Shown here: piece after piece, positions 1 to 5,352 of the stretch
Numbering within the stretch: the first letter of the stretch is position 1
Layout of the letters: each line of letters opens with the position of its first letter
DNA from: Selenomonadaceae bacterium UBA3796
GTDB taxonomy: Bacteria; Bacillota; Negativicutes; Selenomonadales; Selenomonadaceae
Direction: 5' to 3'
Length of the DNA stretch: 8,724 bases
Assembly (NCBI GenBank): GCA_002369175.1
Contig: DFES01000089.1
Span: 1 to 8,724 of the forward strand
Notes under the pieces: generated by a model
Database searches by the model: none
What the model was told of the DNA's origin: nothing
The model's input: the letters and a program-made list of their open reading frames with translations, nothing else
Program-made: the position numbers and the translations under genes

Positions 1-390
1 ACTGAGAGAAAATCCCTTTATCTTGTGGATCTTCCCGGATATGGTTATGCAAAGACAGGAAAAGAGCAGCGAAGGATTTGGTCAAAATTCATTGAGGCAT
101 ATTTCCTGGAATCGGCGAATCTTCAATTCGTATGCCAGCTCATAGATCTGCGCCATGAGCCGATGGCATCGGACGTGGAAATGTTCCAGTGGTTCCTTCG
201 CCAGGAGATTCCTGTACTGGTGGTGGGGACGAAAGCGGATAAAGTGGGGAGAAATGTCTGGCAGACAAATGCAAATAGGATAAGAAAGAGGTTGGGGATA
301 GATGAGCTTTCCGTTCTTCCCTATTCTTCACTGAAAAATGAAGGCCGTTCAGATTTGCTTGACGTTATCGCAGATAGTTTGATACAATAA
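1..390 (+). CDS. engB: EngB/YsxC ribosome-assembly GTPase, C-terminal part
   Basis: This is the 3' part of a gene cut by the left window edge; the reading frame is open from base 1 and 129 residues remain of a family that is usually about 195-200 residues. EngB (YsxC/YihA) is a cytoplasmic GTPase needed for late assembly of the large ribosomal subunit. The sequence shows the G3 motif DLPGYGYAK (residues 10-18 of the fragment), the family-typical LIDLRHEPMASD segment with the DxRH signature, the G4 motif TKAD (77-80) and the G5-like YSS (108-110). The P-loop (G1) and switch I lie upstream of the window. It ends 55 bp before ahbA on the same strand with no obvious terminator, so it may be cotranscribed with the heme genes. 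The GTG at 25 is an internal valine codon, not a start. The family assignment is very secure. Confidence 0.95.
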   Translation, partial: TERKSLYLVDLPGYGYAKTGKEQRRIWSKFIEAYFLESANLQFVCQLIDLRHEPMASDVEMFQWFLRQEIPVLVVGTKADKVGRNVWQTNANRIRKRLGIDELSVLPYSSLKNEGRSDLLDVIADSLIQ

Positions 391-440
391 AGTAGAAAAG
401 TGAACAGCATTCATGATTTACAGTCTTTGTATTCAGTGAT

Positions 441-445
441 AGGAG
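441..445 (+). promoter_or_regulatory. Shine-Dalgarno that questions the ahbA start
   Basis: AGGAG directly abuts the ATG at 446 (spacing 0), which is too close for normal initiation. The in-frame TTG at 455 lies 9 bases downstream of it, a normal distance. An in-frame TGA at 437 excludes any earlier start. The true first residue may therefore be Thr-Glu-Leu preceded by fMet from TTG455, three codons later than the ATG. Confidence 0.5.
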
Positions 446-913
446 ATGGAGAAATTGACAGAGCTCTCAACTTTCGATAAGGCTCTATTGAACCTTCTGC
501 AGGGACACCTCCCCCTCTGCAGACATCCCTTTGCTGCCCTGGCCGAGGAGTTGGGCACGGATGAGGGCACTGTTCTCAAAAGACTCAGCGCGTTGAAGCA
601 GGAGGGTTACCTCCGCCGTATCGGAACCTTTTTTGACTCGAATCGTCTGGGCTACCGGGGAACCCTGGTGGCACTTCGGGTGAGTCCGGAGTGCTTGAAG
701 CCTGTGGCAGAGGCAATCAACCTGTATCCCGGCGCAACCCATAATTATGAACGGGAGGGTCGGTATAACCTCTGGTTTACCCTGCTTTCCCCCGACCAGT
801 CTCATGAACAGCAGGTTCTCGATGAGATCCGCGCTCTTCCCGGAGTGGACGACATGTTGAATCTAAAGGCGAAGAAGAAATACAAGATCAATGTTCAGTT
901 TAGGCTGAGGTAG
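446..913 (+). CDS. ahbA: Siroheme decarboxylase subunit AhbA (Lrp/AsnC fold)
   Basis: This is a 155-residue Lrp/AsnC-like protein. AhbA and AhbB together convert siroheme to 12,18-didecarboxysiroheme in the cytoplasm, the first dedicated step of the siroheme-dependent (alternative) heme pathway; AhbC and AhbD act later and are not in the window. A winged-helix-like N-terminal domain spans about residues 10-60, ending in the family-typical YLRRIGTFFDSNRLGY. It is followed by an alpha/beta RAM-like domain with HNYEREGRYNLWFT (99-112), the His-Asn-Tyr and YNLWFT signature of the AhbA/NirD-L group rather than of transcriptional Lrp proteins. The gene is 5 bp upstream of ahbB, matching the known heterodimer. 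The start may be TTG455 rather than ATG446, because the AGGAG touches the ATG. A role in heme d1 synthesis (Nir-type) is the alternative, but no nir genes are visible. The family call is strong; the pathway is inferred from the pair. Confidence 0.9.
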   Translation: MEKLTELSTFDKALLNLLQGHLPLCRHPFAALAEELGTDEGTVLKRLSALKQEGYLRRIGTFFDSNRLGYRGTLVALRVSPECLKPVAEAINLYPGATHNYEREGRYNLWFTLLSPDQSHEQQVLDEIRALPGVDDMLNLKAKKKYKINVQFRLR

Positions 914-918
914 GTGAA

Positions 919-1410
919 TTGTCAGTGGAAATGAAGGATCTCAGCGAGTTGGACAAGGAGATTGTCCGAGTATTGCAGGAAGATTTTCCACTGGTGGAGG
1001 AGCCTTACAAGGTTCTTGCTGCCCGGGTGGGAGTTTCGGAGGAAGTCTTTCTGGAGAAGGTGAGAAATCTTGCGGAGGAGAAATGTATTCGGAAGATGGG
1101 GGCAGTTCTCCGTCACAGAGAAGTCGGCTTTTCCGCGAATGTTCTGTGTGCATGGGAAGTTCCGGAGGAACAGCTGGAACAGGCAGCGATGCTCATGAGT
1201 GCTCATCCGTCGGTTTCCCATTGCTATGAGCGCACGACGGCTCCCGATTGGCCGTACAACCTCTACACGATGATCCATGCCCATAGCCGCCAGGAATGCG
1301 AGCAGATCGCTGATATGCTGGGAAGGGCGCAGGGACTTTCCCATCGTGCCATGCTCTACTCAAAAAAGGAATGGAAAAAGACAAGCATGAAATATTTTTG
1401 CGAAAAGTGA
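919..1410 (+). CDS. ahbB: Siroheme decarboxylase subunit AhbB (Lrp/AsnC fold)
   Basis: This is a 163-residue paralogue of the preceding gene and the second subunit of siroheme decarboxylase. An N-terminal helix-turn-helix-like domain (about 10-60) ends with CIRKMGAVLRHREVGF. The C-terminal domain carries SHCYERTTAPDWPYNLYTMIH (100-120), the His-Cys-Tyr-Glu-Arg plus WPYNLYTM signature of AhbB/NirG-H type proteins, and a basic tail LYSKKEWKKTSMKYF that is also typical. Conserved histidines in this region are thought to act on the siroheme acetate groups; His101 is the visible candidate. Three starts are possible: TTG919, GTG925 and ATG931. The upstream GAGGTAGGTG (907-916) gives good spacing to either of the first two. 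It follows ahbA after 5 bp and precedes the aminotransferase by 27 bp, so it is almost certainly cotranscribed. A simple Lrp regulator is unlikely given the paired order and the YNLYTM motif. Confidence 0.9.
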   Translation: MSVEMKDLSELDKEIVRVLQEDFPLVEEPYKVLAARVGVSEEVFLEKVRNLAEEKCIRKMGAVLRHREVGFSANVLCAWEVPEEQLEQAAMLMSAHPSVSHCYERTTAPDWPYNLYTMIHAHSRQECEQIADMLGRAQGLSHRAMLYSKKEWKKTSMKYFCEK

Positions 1411-1437
1411 AGAGTCCAATGGAAGGAGCTTGATGGA

Positions 1438-2631
1438 ATGGTTTCGGAAAAGATGTATGAACTGGGTACGAAGAAATCCACGATTCGTACGATTTTTGAA
1501 TTCGGGCGCAAGAGAGCCGCTGAGGTCGGGGAAGAGAATATCTTTGATTTCAGCCTCGGCAATCCGAACGTCCCTACGCCGGAATTTGTCAGGCAGGCGG
1601 CGATGGATATTCTGGCAGATATGGAGCCCAGCGCGGTTCATGGCTATACGATAGCTCCGGGCAATCCGGAAGTCCGTGAAATCCTGGCGAAAAGCATCAA
1701 TGAGCGCTTTGGCACGAACTTTGCCGGAAAAAATCTTTTCCTCACGGCTGGAGCTGCCGCAGCTCTGACCATTTCCTTCAAGGCTCTTTGCGAAGAGGGG
1801 GATGAGTTCATCGCTTTTGCCCCTTTCTTTCCGGAATATCGTTGCTTTGTGGAGTCGGTAGGAGGGAAATTGGTGGTCGTTCCGGCGCAGCCGGAGGATT
1901 TCCAGATTGATTTCGCCGCTTTCGAGAAGTGCCTGACGCCTCGGACAAAGGCTGTTATTGTCAACTCTCCGAACAATCCCAGCGGAGCAATCTATTCGGA
2001 AGCGACCATCGAGAGGCTGACGGAGCTTCTCGCGTTGAAAGAAAAGGAGTATGGGCATCCCATTTTCATCATTTCCGATGAGCCTTACCGGGAGATTGCC
2101 TTTGATGGCTATCCTGTGCCCTATGTGACGAAATATTATGCGAATACGCTGGTGTGCTATTCTTACAGCAAGTCCTTTTCCCTGCCGGGTGAACGCATTG
2201 GCTATATCGTAGTTCCTGATGAAGTTTCTGATTTCGGAAAGGTATACGGAGCCGTAGCCGGAGCAGCCCGTGTGCTGACCCATGTCAATGCGCCTTCTTT
2301 GTGGCAGCTCGTTGTTGGCCGCTGTGCGGGAAAGCCGTCGGATATCAGCACCTATGTGAAGAACGGGCAGATGCTCTACCAGGGGTTGATTGCCGCCGGC
2401 TTCACCTGTGTGAAGCCCCAGGGAGCCTTTTATCTCTTTCCCAAGGCATTGGAAGCGGATGATTACGCATTTTGCGAGCGGGCGAAAAAGTACGACCTGT
2501 TATTGGTTCCCGGCACTGATTTCGGCTGTCCGGGGTATTTCCGCGTGGCGTATTGCATCAAGACGGAAACGATTGAGCGAGCTCTTCCCCTGTTCAAAAA
2601 GCTGGCTGCCGAATATTTGTCATTCGCATAA
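1438..2631 (+). CDS. Pyridoxal-phosphate aminotransferase, class I/II
   Basis: This is a 397-residue fold-type I aminotransferase of the aspartate-aminotransferase superfamily, with the normal length for the family. The visible active-site residues are NSPNNPSG (176-183, Asn180 contacting PLP), SDEPY (213-217, Asp214 binding the pyridine nitrogen and Tyr217 the ring hydroxyl), SYSKSFSLPGERIG (242-255, with Lys245 as Schiff-base lysine and Arg253 near the phosphate) and FRVAYC (368-373, Arg369 as carboxylate-binding arginine). The start is set by GGAAGGAG at 1421-1428, 9 bases before ATG1438. The substrate cannot be told from sequence; an aromatic, aspartate or alanine type are all possible. 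It follows ahbB closely on the same strand and is probably in the same operon, but no functional link to heme synthesis is evident. No T-tract terminator follows it; only a weak AT-rich inverted repeat overlaps its end. Confidence 0.95.
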   Translation: MVSEKMYELGTKKSTIRTIFEFGRKRAAEVGEENIFDFSLGNPNVPTPEFVRQAAMDILADMEPSAVHGYTIAPGNPEVREILAKSINERFGTNFAGKNLFLTAGAAAALTISFKALCEEGDEFIAFAPFFPEYRCFVESVGGKLVVVPAQPEDFQIDFAAFEKCLTPRTKAVIVNSPNNPSGAIYSEATIERLTELLALKEKEYGHPIFIISDEPYREIAFDGYPVPYVTKYYANTLVCYSYSKSFSLPGERIGYIVVPDEVSDFGKVYGAVAGAARVLTHVNAPSLWQLVVGRCAGKPSDISTYVKNGQMLYQGLIAAGFTCVKPQGAFYLFPKALEADDYAFCERAKKYDLLLVPGTDFGCPGYFRVAYCIKTETIERALPLFKKLAAEYLSFA

Positions 2632-2638
2632 ATATTCG
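2610..2638 (+). other. AT-rich inverted repeat at the aminotransferase stop
   Basis: CGAATATTT (2610-2618) and AAATATTCG (2630-2638) are perfect inverted copies around an 11-base loop that includes the last codons and the stop codon. It is followed by A-rich rather than T-rich sequence, so it is a poor intrinsic terminator on the + strand. It may stabilise the mRNA end or be a chance AT-rich match. Confidence 0.3.
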
Positions 2639-2659
2639 AAAAAATATAGGGAATTCTTC

Positions 2660-2688
2660 TTGACCAACGCCAAGACCCGTGATATAAT
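2660..2688 (+). promoter_or_regulatory. Sigma-A promoter upstream of the small ORF
   Basis: TTGACC (-35, 2660-2665) and a perfect TATAAT (-10, 2683-2688) are separated by 17 bp. Transcription would start near 2694-2696 and give a leader of about 95-125 nt before the small ORF. The transcript would run to the terminator at 3038, a length of roughly 370 nt. Confidence 0.8.
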
Positions 2689-2790
2689 ACAGATAATCCA
2701 AGGGTTTGGCTCCGAGGATTTATCCGGTTTCCTGTCAAGGACACGACATCATGAAGCAGCTGGCATGCGATGCTGTGGAGGGCGTTGGTA

Positions 2791-3024
2791 ATGTCAGTTG
2801 TGAAAGCAGGGAGTGGTTGCATGAAACAAAAGATTTATTCTCAGTGGCAGAGCGGAATTCTCATTCCGGCGAGGATCCACCAATTTTCCAGAGCCGCGAA
2901 GCTGTGCGGCAGCAAGAGTTTCAAGGAGTATGCGGGAATCATAGCGGCGCGCAGTGAGCGTGCGGCTGTAGGCGAGTGGTTGGATAGTATAACTCCCCTT
3001 CGGAATGCAAGATCGGTTGCTTGA
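2791..3024 (+). CDS. Small hypothetical protein (77 or 67 residues)
   Basis: I do not recognise this protein. Two in-frame starts each have a good ribosome binding site: ATG2791 with GGAGGG at 2777-2782 (spacing 8) and ATG2821 with AGGGAG at 2808-2813 (spacing 7). From the second start it reads MKQKIYSQWQSGILIPARIH and continues basic (several Arg and Lys) with no hydrophobic stretch long enough for a membrane helix. The third codon positions are G/C-rich, as in neighbouring genes, which supports coding. It stands alone between a near-consensus promoter (2660-2688) and a strong terminator (3038-3068), so the unit is clearly transcribed. It could instead be a structured RNA of about 370 nt: the region contains several GC hairpins, such as GCCGC-GCGGC near 2894-2912. 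No known RNA family signature was recognised. Confidence 0.5.
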   Translation: MSVVKAGSGCMKQKIYSQWQSGILIPARIHQFSRAAKLCGSKSFKEYAGIIAARSERAAVGEWLDSITPLRNARSVA

Positions 3025-3037
3025 AACTGGGATGTTC

Positions 3038-3068
3038 AAGGCATTGTCAGGGACAATGCCTTATTTTC
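3038..3068 (+). terminator. Intrinsic terminator of the small ORF unit
   Basis: AAGGCATTGTC (3038-3048) and GACAATGCCTT (3052-3062) form a perfect 11-bp stem with a 3-base loop, followed by a T-rich run (TTATTTTCTTG and a further T7 run near 3077-3083). It is placed 14 bases after the stop codon at 3024. Confidence 0.85.
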
Positions 3069-3090
3069 TTGTTTGCTTTTTTTACAAAAC

Positions 3091-3119
3091 TTGAACATTT
3101 GTGTTATTTGCGTTATAAT
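3091..3119 (+). promoter_or_regulatory. Sigma-A promoter of the 108-residue hypothetical
   Basis: TTGAAC (-35, 3091-3096) and a perfect TATAAT (-10, 3114-3119) are separated by 17 bp. Transcription would start about 40 bases before the ATG at 3168. Confidence 0.8.
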
Positions 3120-3167
3120 ATGAAAGGTTATCATACAATTATCTTTTGTTATTGAAAGGGGATTTTT

Positions 3168-3494
3168 ATGCCTAGACCATCTACAACAATAAAGGTAGCG
3201 CCGAAGAGGCCTGCTGCGCCTGCAAAAAAAGCAGAGGCCTATATTTTCTTCAACTGCAATGAGGAGAAATCACCGGAGACCAAGAATATTTCGTATAACA
3301 ATGCTGTGTACCGCGACATGAAGAATTCCCGCAAGGCTCTTTGGGCAAAGATTCAGGGAGAGATCGAAGTCGGTCATGTCAAGGTGGATGAGGCAAATCT
3401 TGAGACTGCAAAGGCTGCCGTCCTGGAGGGGAACCCGGTGGATGCCAGCCAGTATCTTCAGTATGGCGACATCGTAGCTGTGGAATGCTACTGA
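3168..3494 (+). CDS. Hypothetical protein, 108 residues, monocistronic
   Basis: I do not recognise this protein. The start is set by GAAAGGGGA (3154-3162) 5 bases before the ATG. Residues 1-23 are a low-complexity, basic, Pro/Ala/Lys-rich tail (KVAPKRPAAPAKKAEAY), probably disordered and able to bind nucleic acid or another polyanion. Residues 24-108 look like a small soluble mixed alpha/beta domain: YIFFNCNEE strand, a charged helix VYRDMKNSRKALWAKIQGEIEVG, then KVDEANLETAKAAVLEGNPV and a C-terminal YGDIVAVECY strand. There is no signal peptide or membrane helix. It has its own near-consensus promoter and its own terminator and no co-oriented partner within 140 bp, so it is a monocistronic, probably well-expressed gene. 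It lies just outside the apparent left end of the mobile element and may be the chromosomal gene next to the insertion point. Confidence 0.85.
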   Translation: MPRPSTTIKVAPKRPAAPAKKAEAYIFFNCNEEKSPETKNISYNNAVYRDMKNSRKALWAKIQGEIEVGHVKVDEANLETAKAAVLEGNPVDASQYLQYGDIVAVECY

Positions 3495-3515
3495 TGTGGA
3501 AATGAAAAAATAAGA

Positions 3516-3560
3516 GCCGCATGGAAATCAAGGGGATTTCTGTGCGGCATTATTTTTTCT
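3516..3560 (+). terminator. Intrinsic terminator after the 108-residue gene
   Basis: GCCGCA (3516-3521) pairs with TGCGGC (3543-3548), and inside it GAAATC (3524-3529) pairs with GATTTC (3535-3540) around a short loop. The stem is followed by ATTATTTTTTCTTC. It starts 21 bases after the stop codon at 3494. Confidence 0.85.
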
Positions 3561-3674
3561 TCATCTTAACAATAACTTGAAGGAATCTTAAGTGATGCCC
3601 ACAAGCCGCATAGGACAAGGGCTCTTTGTCCGTGAAAATAGGATTTGCCAACATTTTGCCAACAAATGAGGCCG
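3561..3674. other. Junction between chromosome and element, putative left end
   Basis: This gene-free stretch lies between the last chromosomal terminator and the 3' end of the integrase, which is where the left attachment site would be expected. It holds a small hairpin (GGACAA 3613-3618 with TTGTCC 3626-3631) and the tandem TTTGCCAACA repeats at 3644-3664. The crossover core itself cannot be identified without the right end or an empty site. Confidence 0.4.
3644..3664 (+). repeat. Tandem TTTGCCAACA repeats, candidate integrase arm sites
   Basis: Two perfect copies of TTTGCCAACA (3644-3653 and 3655-3664) are spaced 11 bp start to start, about one helical turn. A third, inverted copy lies just upstream of the integrase gene (4915-4924). 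Short direct repeats at element ends are how many tyrosine integrases bind through their N-terminal arm domain. Confidence 0.6.
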
Positions 3675-4877
3675 CTACCCTTTCCGGGAGCATATTTTCT
3701 CCATGATGCGGACGGTTTCGCGCTTCATCTTCTCGGTGTCATGGGCATATACGGAGTTCACCATGTTTGCATCGGAATGCCCAAGGCGAGAGGCAATGTC
3801 GATGGGGCTGGCCCCGCCTTCTGCAAGTTCCGTGGTGTGCGTATGCCGCAGGCTGTGCGAATTGACGCCGAAGCACCGCAGGGCGTGCTCAAACGACGCA
3901 TACCTGACGGGCATTCCATATCTGTCCGTGCAGACAAGGCGCTTCAAGATGGTCCCTTTCGGGGCTGGCTCGGATTGCGGCAAGGTCAGTGCCAGGCGGC
4001 CATCCCCCTCATAAACATTCTGGTAGGCGGCCCCCATCTCTATTCGCTTGGCTGACTGTTCGGATTTCCAGCGCCTTAGCTCTTCCAGCAGCAGGTCATC
4101 GAAATATAGGGCGCGGACGCTCGATTCCGTTTTGGGATGCGCGAAATACAATGCATTGCCCTTCGATGCGTCCACCTGTATCTGCTGCCTGACCGTGATA
4201 GAGGAAGCATCCAGGCTGATATCGCCCCATTCAAGACCAAGCACCTCGCCGACCCTCATGCCCGTATGGTAGGCAAGCAGGATGGGAATGCGGTACTTGT
4301 GCCCTGGCGGGAATTTTGCAAGCATGGCATTGATTTGTTCCCGCGAAATCACAGTGCGCTTGGTCACATGCTTTGGCGCTCCTCTTGGGATGCGGACCGC
4401 CGTGCAGGGGTTTGACTGGATGAGCTCTCCAGGATAGACAGCATACTTCATGGCCGAGGACAGGACCTTTCGGCTGTGGGATATGGTGGCGCGTGACTTT
4501 CCGTCTGCGGCCATTCCGTGCATCCATTCATCGATGTTGCGCGGACGAAGCGCCTGCAGCTCAATCCCTCCCATCGCCTTGCAGATTCCGTTGATCGCTC
4601 CTTTGTAGCTCAGGTATGTGTTGAGCGTGGAGTTCGGCTTGATGACATTTTCCAGCCATGTGCACAGGAAGTCCTCAGTGGTAGTGCGCTCGGACACAAT
4701 TCCGATATCCCCGTGCTTCCAGGACACATAGGCATCCATCCCGGCCTGCATTGCTTCCTCTTCTGTGGCGAATCCCCCTTTCTCTACCATCTTCCGCCTG
4801 CCGTTTGCTTTCCCGGCATCGAAAGCATAGTACCATTTGTTCCCGCGCTTGCGGGTGCGTATAATCTTTTTTTTCAT
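3675..4877 (-). CDS. int: Tyrosine-type phage integrase
   Basis: This 400-residue site-specific recombinase inserts and excises the element. ATG4877 is chosen because AGGAGG (minus strand, 4890-4885) lies 7 bases upstream; the frame stays open to 5051 but that extension lacks a binding site and looks non-coding. Residues 1-60 (KRGNKWYYAFDAGK, then EEEAMQAGMDAYVSWKHG) resemble an AP2-like arm-binding domain, about 65-155 is the SAM-like core-binding domain, and 175-395 is the catalytic domain. Visible catalytic residues are Arg208 (HTGMRVGEVLGLEW), Lys249 (HPKTESSVR), His341/Arg344 (HSLRH), His367 (LGHSDA) and Tyr377 (SVYAH). All are present, so the enzyme looks intact. TTTGCC-type repeats overlap its leader and lie beyond its 3' end, suggesting arm sites and possible autoregulation. 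The position at the element edge and the prophage-like neighbours support the role. No excisionase gene is seen next to it. Confidence 0.97.
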   Translation of the reverse strand: MKKKIIRTRKRGNKWYYAFDAGKANGRRKMVEKGGFATEEEAMQAGMDAYVSWKHGDIGIVSERTTTEDFLCTWLENVIKPNSTLNTYLSYKGAINGICKAMGGIELQALRPRNIDEWMHGMAADGKSRATISHSRKVLSSAMKYAVYPGELIQSNPCTAVRIPRGAPKHVTKRTVISREQINAMLAKFPPGHKYRIPILLAYHTGMRVGEVLGLEWGDISLDASSITVRQQIQVDASKGNALYFAHPKTESSVRALYFDDLLLEELRRWKSEQSAKRIEMGAAYQNVYEGDGRLALTLPQSEPAPKGTILKRLVCTDRYGMPVRYASFEHALRCFGVNSHSLRHTHTTELAEGGASPIDIASRLGHSDANMVNSVYAHDTEKMKRETVRIMEKICSRKG

Positions 4878-4889
4878 TGTGCTGCCTCC

Positions 4890-4924
4890 TTTGGCAAAGA
4901 GGCAAACCGTGGCTTGTTGGCAAA
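4890..4924 (-). repeat. TTTGCC repeats in the integrase leader
   Basis: On the minus strand, TTTGCCAACA (4924-4915), a shorter TTTGCC (4906-4901) and TTTGCCAAA (4898-4890) run into the integrase ribosome binding site. The first is identical to the tandem repeats beyond the integrase 3' end, in inverted orientation. This placement would let bound integrase cover its own translation start region or promoter. Confidence 0.5.
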
Positions 4925-4933
4925 GACATGGCC

Positions 4934-4955
4934 GATCCGGAGTGCAGTCCGGATC
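4934..4955. repeat. Inverted repeat GATCCGGA-N6-TCCGGATC
   Basis: GATCCGGA (4934-4941) and TCCGGATC (4948-4955) are perfect inverted arms around GTGCAG. It lies 57 bp upstream of the integrase start, in the gap between int and hicA. It could be an operator of the integrase gene or a hairpin in its leader; no T-tract follows on either strand, so it is not a terminator. Confidence 0.45.
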
Positions 4956-5011
4956 CGATGTCAGGGGAGTATCATGATTTTCCGCGCCTGCGGATGGATT
5001 TGCTGCAGTTT

Positions 5012-5040
5012 CCGTCCCTTCGGGGGCGGCTTTTTCATTT
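5012..5040 (+). terminator. Repeated GC hairpin, copy 1 (int-hicA gap)
   Basis: CCGTCCC (5012-5018) pairs with GGGGCGG (5023-5029) around a TTCG tetraloop closed by C-G, followed by CTTTTTCATTT. It has the form of a + strand intrinsic terminator, but no + strand gene precedes it; integrase is on the minus strand. It shares CGGGGGCGGCTTTTTCATTT (20 bases) exactly with the copies at 6695 and 7627. It may shield hicAB from transcription antisense to int. Confidence 0.75.
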
Positions 5041-5068
5041 AGAAAATACACTCATTGTATATTCGTTG

Positions 5069-5097
5069 TTGACAAATACACGCAAAAGGTTTATGAT
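5069..5097 (+). promoter_or_regulatory. Sigma-A promoter of hicAB
   Basis: A perfect TTGACA (-35, 5069-5074) and TATGAT (-10, 5092-5097) are separated by 17 bp. AAATACAC occurs at 5044-5051 and again at 5074-5081, 30 bp apart (about three helical turns), the second copy touching the -35. These are possible contacts for the HicB helix-turn-helix. Confidence 0.8.
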
Positions 5098-5116
5098 ATG
5101 ACTAGGAGGTGAGGAA

Positions 5117-5299
5117 ATGAAGAGGTCGGAATTGCTGAAGCTACTGAAAGAGCATGGTTGCAAAATAGTGGGGCATGGTTCGAATCATGATAGAGTGTAC
5201 AGTCCCATAAACGGCGAAACCTTTCCATTGTGGAGACACTCCAAGGATATGAAAAAGGGAACGGTAGAAGCAATTCTCAAACAGGCAGGAATCAAGTGA
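5117..5299 (+). CDS. hicA: HicA toxin, mRNA interferase
   Basis: This 60-residue dsRBD-fold ribonuclease toxin of a type II toxin-antitoxin pair cleaves mRNA independently of the ribosome when not held by HicB. The HicA pattern is complete: MKRSELLKLLKEHGCK helix, GSNHDRVYSPINGE with the catalytic His24 in the GSxHD position, then FPLWRHSKDMKKGT and the C-terminal helix VEAILKQAGI. Length is normal for the family (about 55-80). A strong AGGAGGTGAGG (5104-5114) precedes the ATG and a consensus-like promoter lies at 5069-5097. It is transcribed with hicB, which starts 53 bp downstream. The toxin-first order is normal for HicAB. The pair could stabilise the element or act in abortive infection. 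The family call is firm; activity is inferred. Confidence 0.95.
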   Translation: MKRSELLKLLKEHGCKIVGHGSNHDRVYSPINGETFPLWRHSKDMKKGTVEAILKQAGIK

Positions 5300-5303
5300 A
5301 GCG

Positions 5304-5319
5304 AGGGGCGAAAGCCCCT
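5304..5319 (+). other. GNRA-capped hairpin between hicA and hicB
   Basis: AGGGGC (5304-5309), a GAAA tetraloop and GCCCCT (5314-5319) form a perfect 6-bp GC-rich stem. It begins five bases after the hicA stop and ends 20 bases before the hicB ribosome binding site. The downstream sequence is not T-rich, so a full terminator is unlikely. It may protect the 3' end of a hicA fragment or change the toxin-to-antitoxin ratio. Confidence 0.6.
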
Positions 5320-5352
5320 TGATGCACAACTTATAGATTGGAGGAAGAAGAA

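Noticed and set aside
446..1410. Two Lrp/AsnC transcription regulators
   Set aside because: The YNLWFT and WPYNLYTM motifs, the HNY/HCYER histidines and the paired order fit siroheme decarboxylase subunits better than amino-acid-responsive regulators.
1360..2283. Long open frame of 307 codons antisense to the aminotransferase
   Set aside because: It lies wholly opposite a gene with complete catalytic motifs; the translation is Arg/Ile-rich and matches nothing recognisable.
2751..2957. Frame from ATG2751 overlapping the small ORF, with AAGGA 9 bases upstream
   Set aside because: Its composition is less protein-like than the overlapping frame and it ends within it; kept only as a note in the finding on this unit.
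2690..3065. tmRNA, RNase P RNA or 6S RNA in the 370-nt unit
   Set aside because: The signature sequences that I know for these RNAs, such as the tmRNA tRNA-like ends or the RNase P core motifs, are absent.
4878..5051. 58-codon N-terminal extension of the integrase to a start at 5051
   Set aside because: No ribosome binding site at the upstream start, while AGGAGG lies 7 bases before ATG4877; the extension has no integrase-like sequence and crosses hairpin copy 1 and the inverted repeat at 4934.
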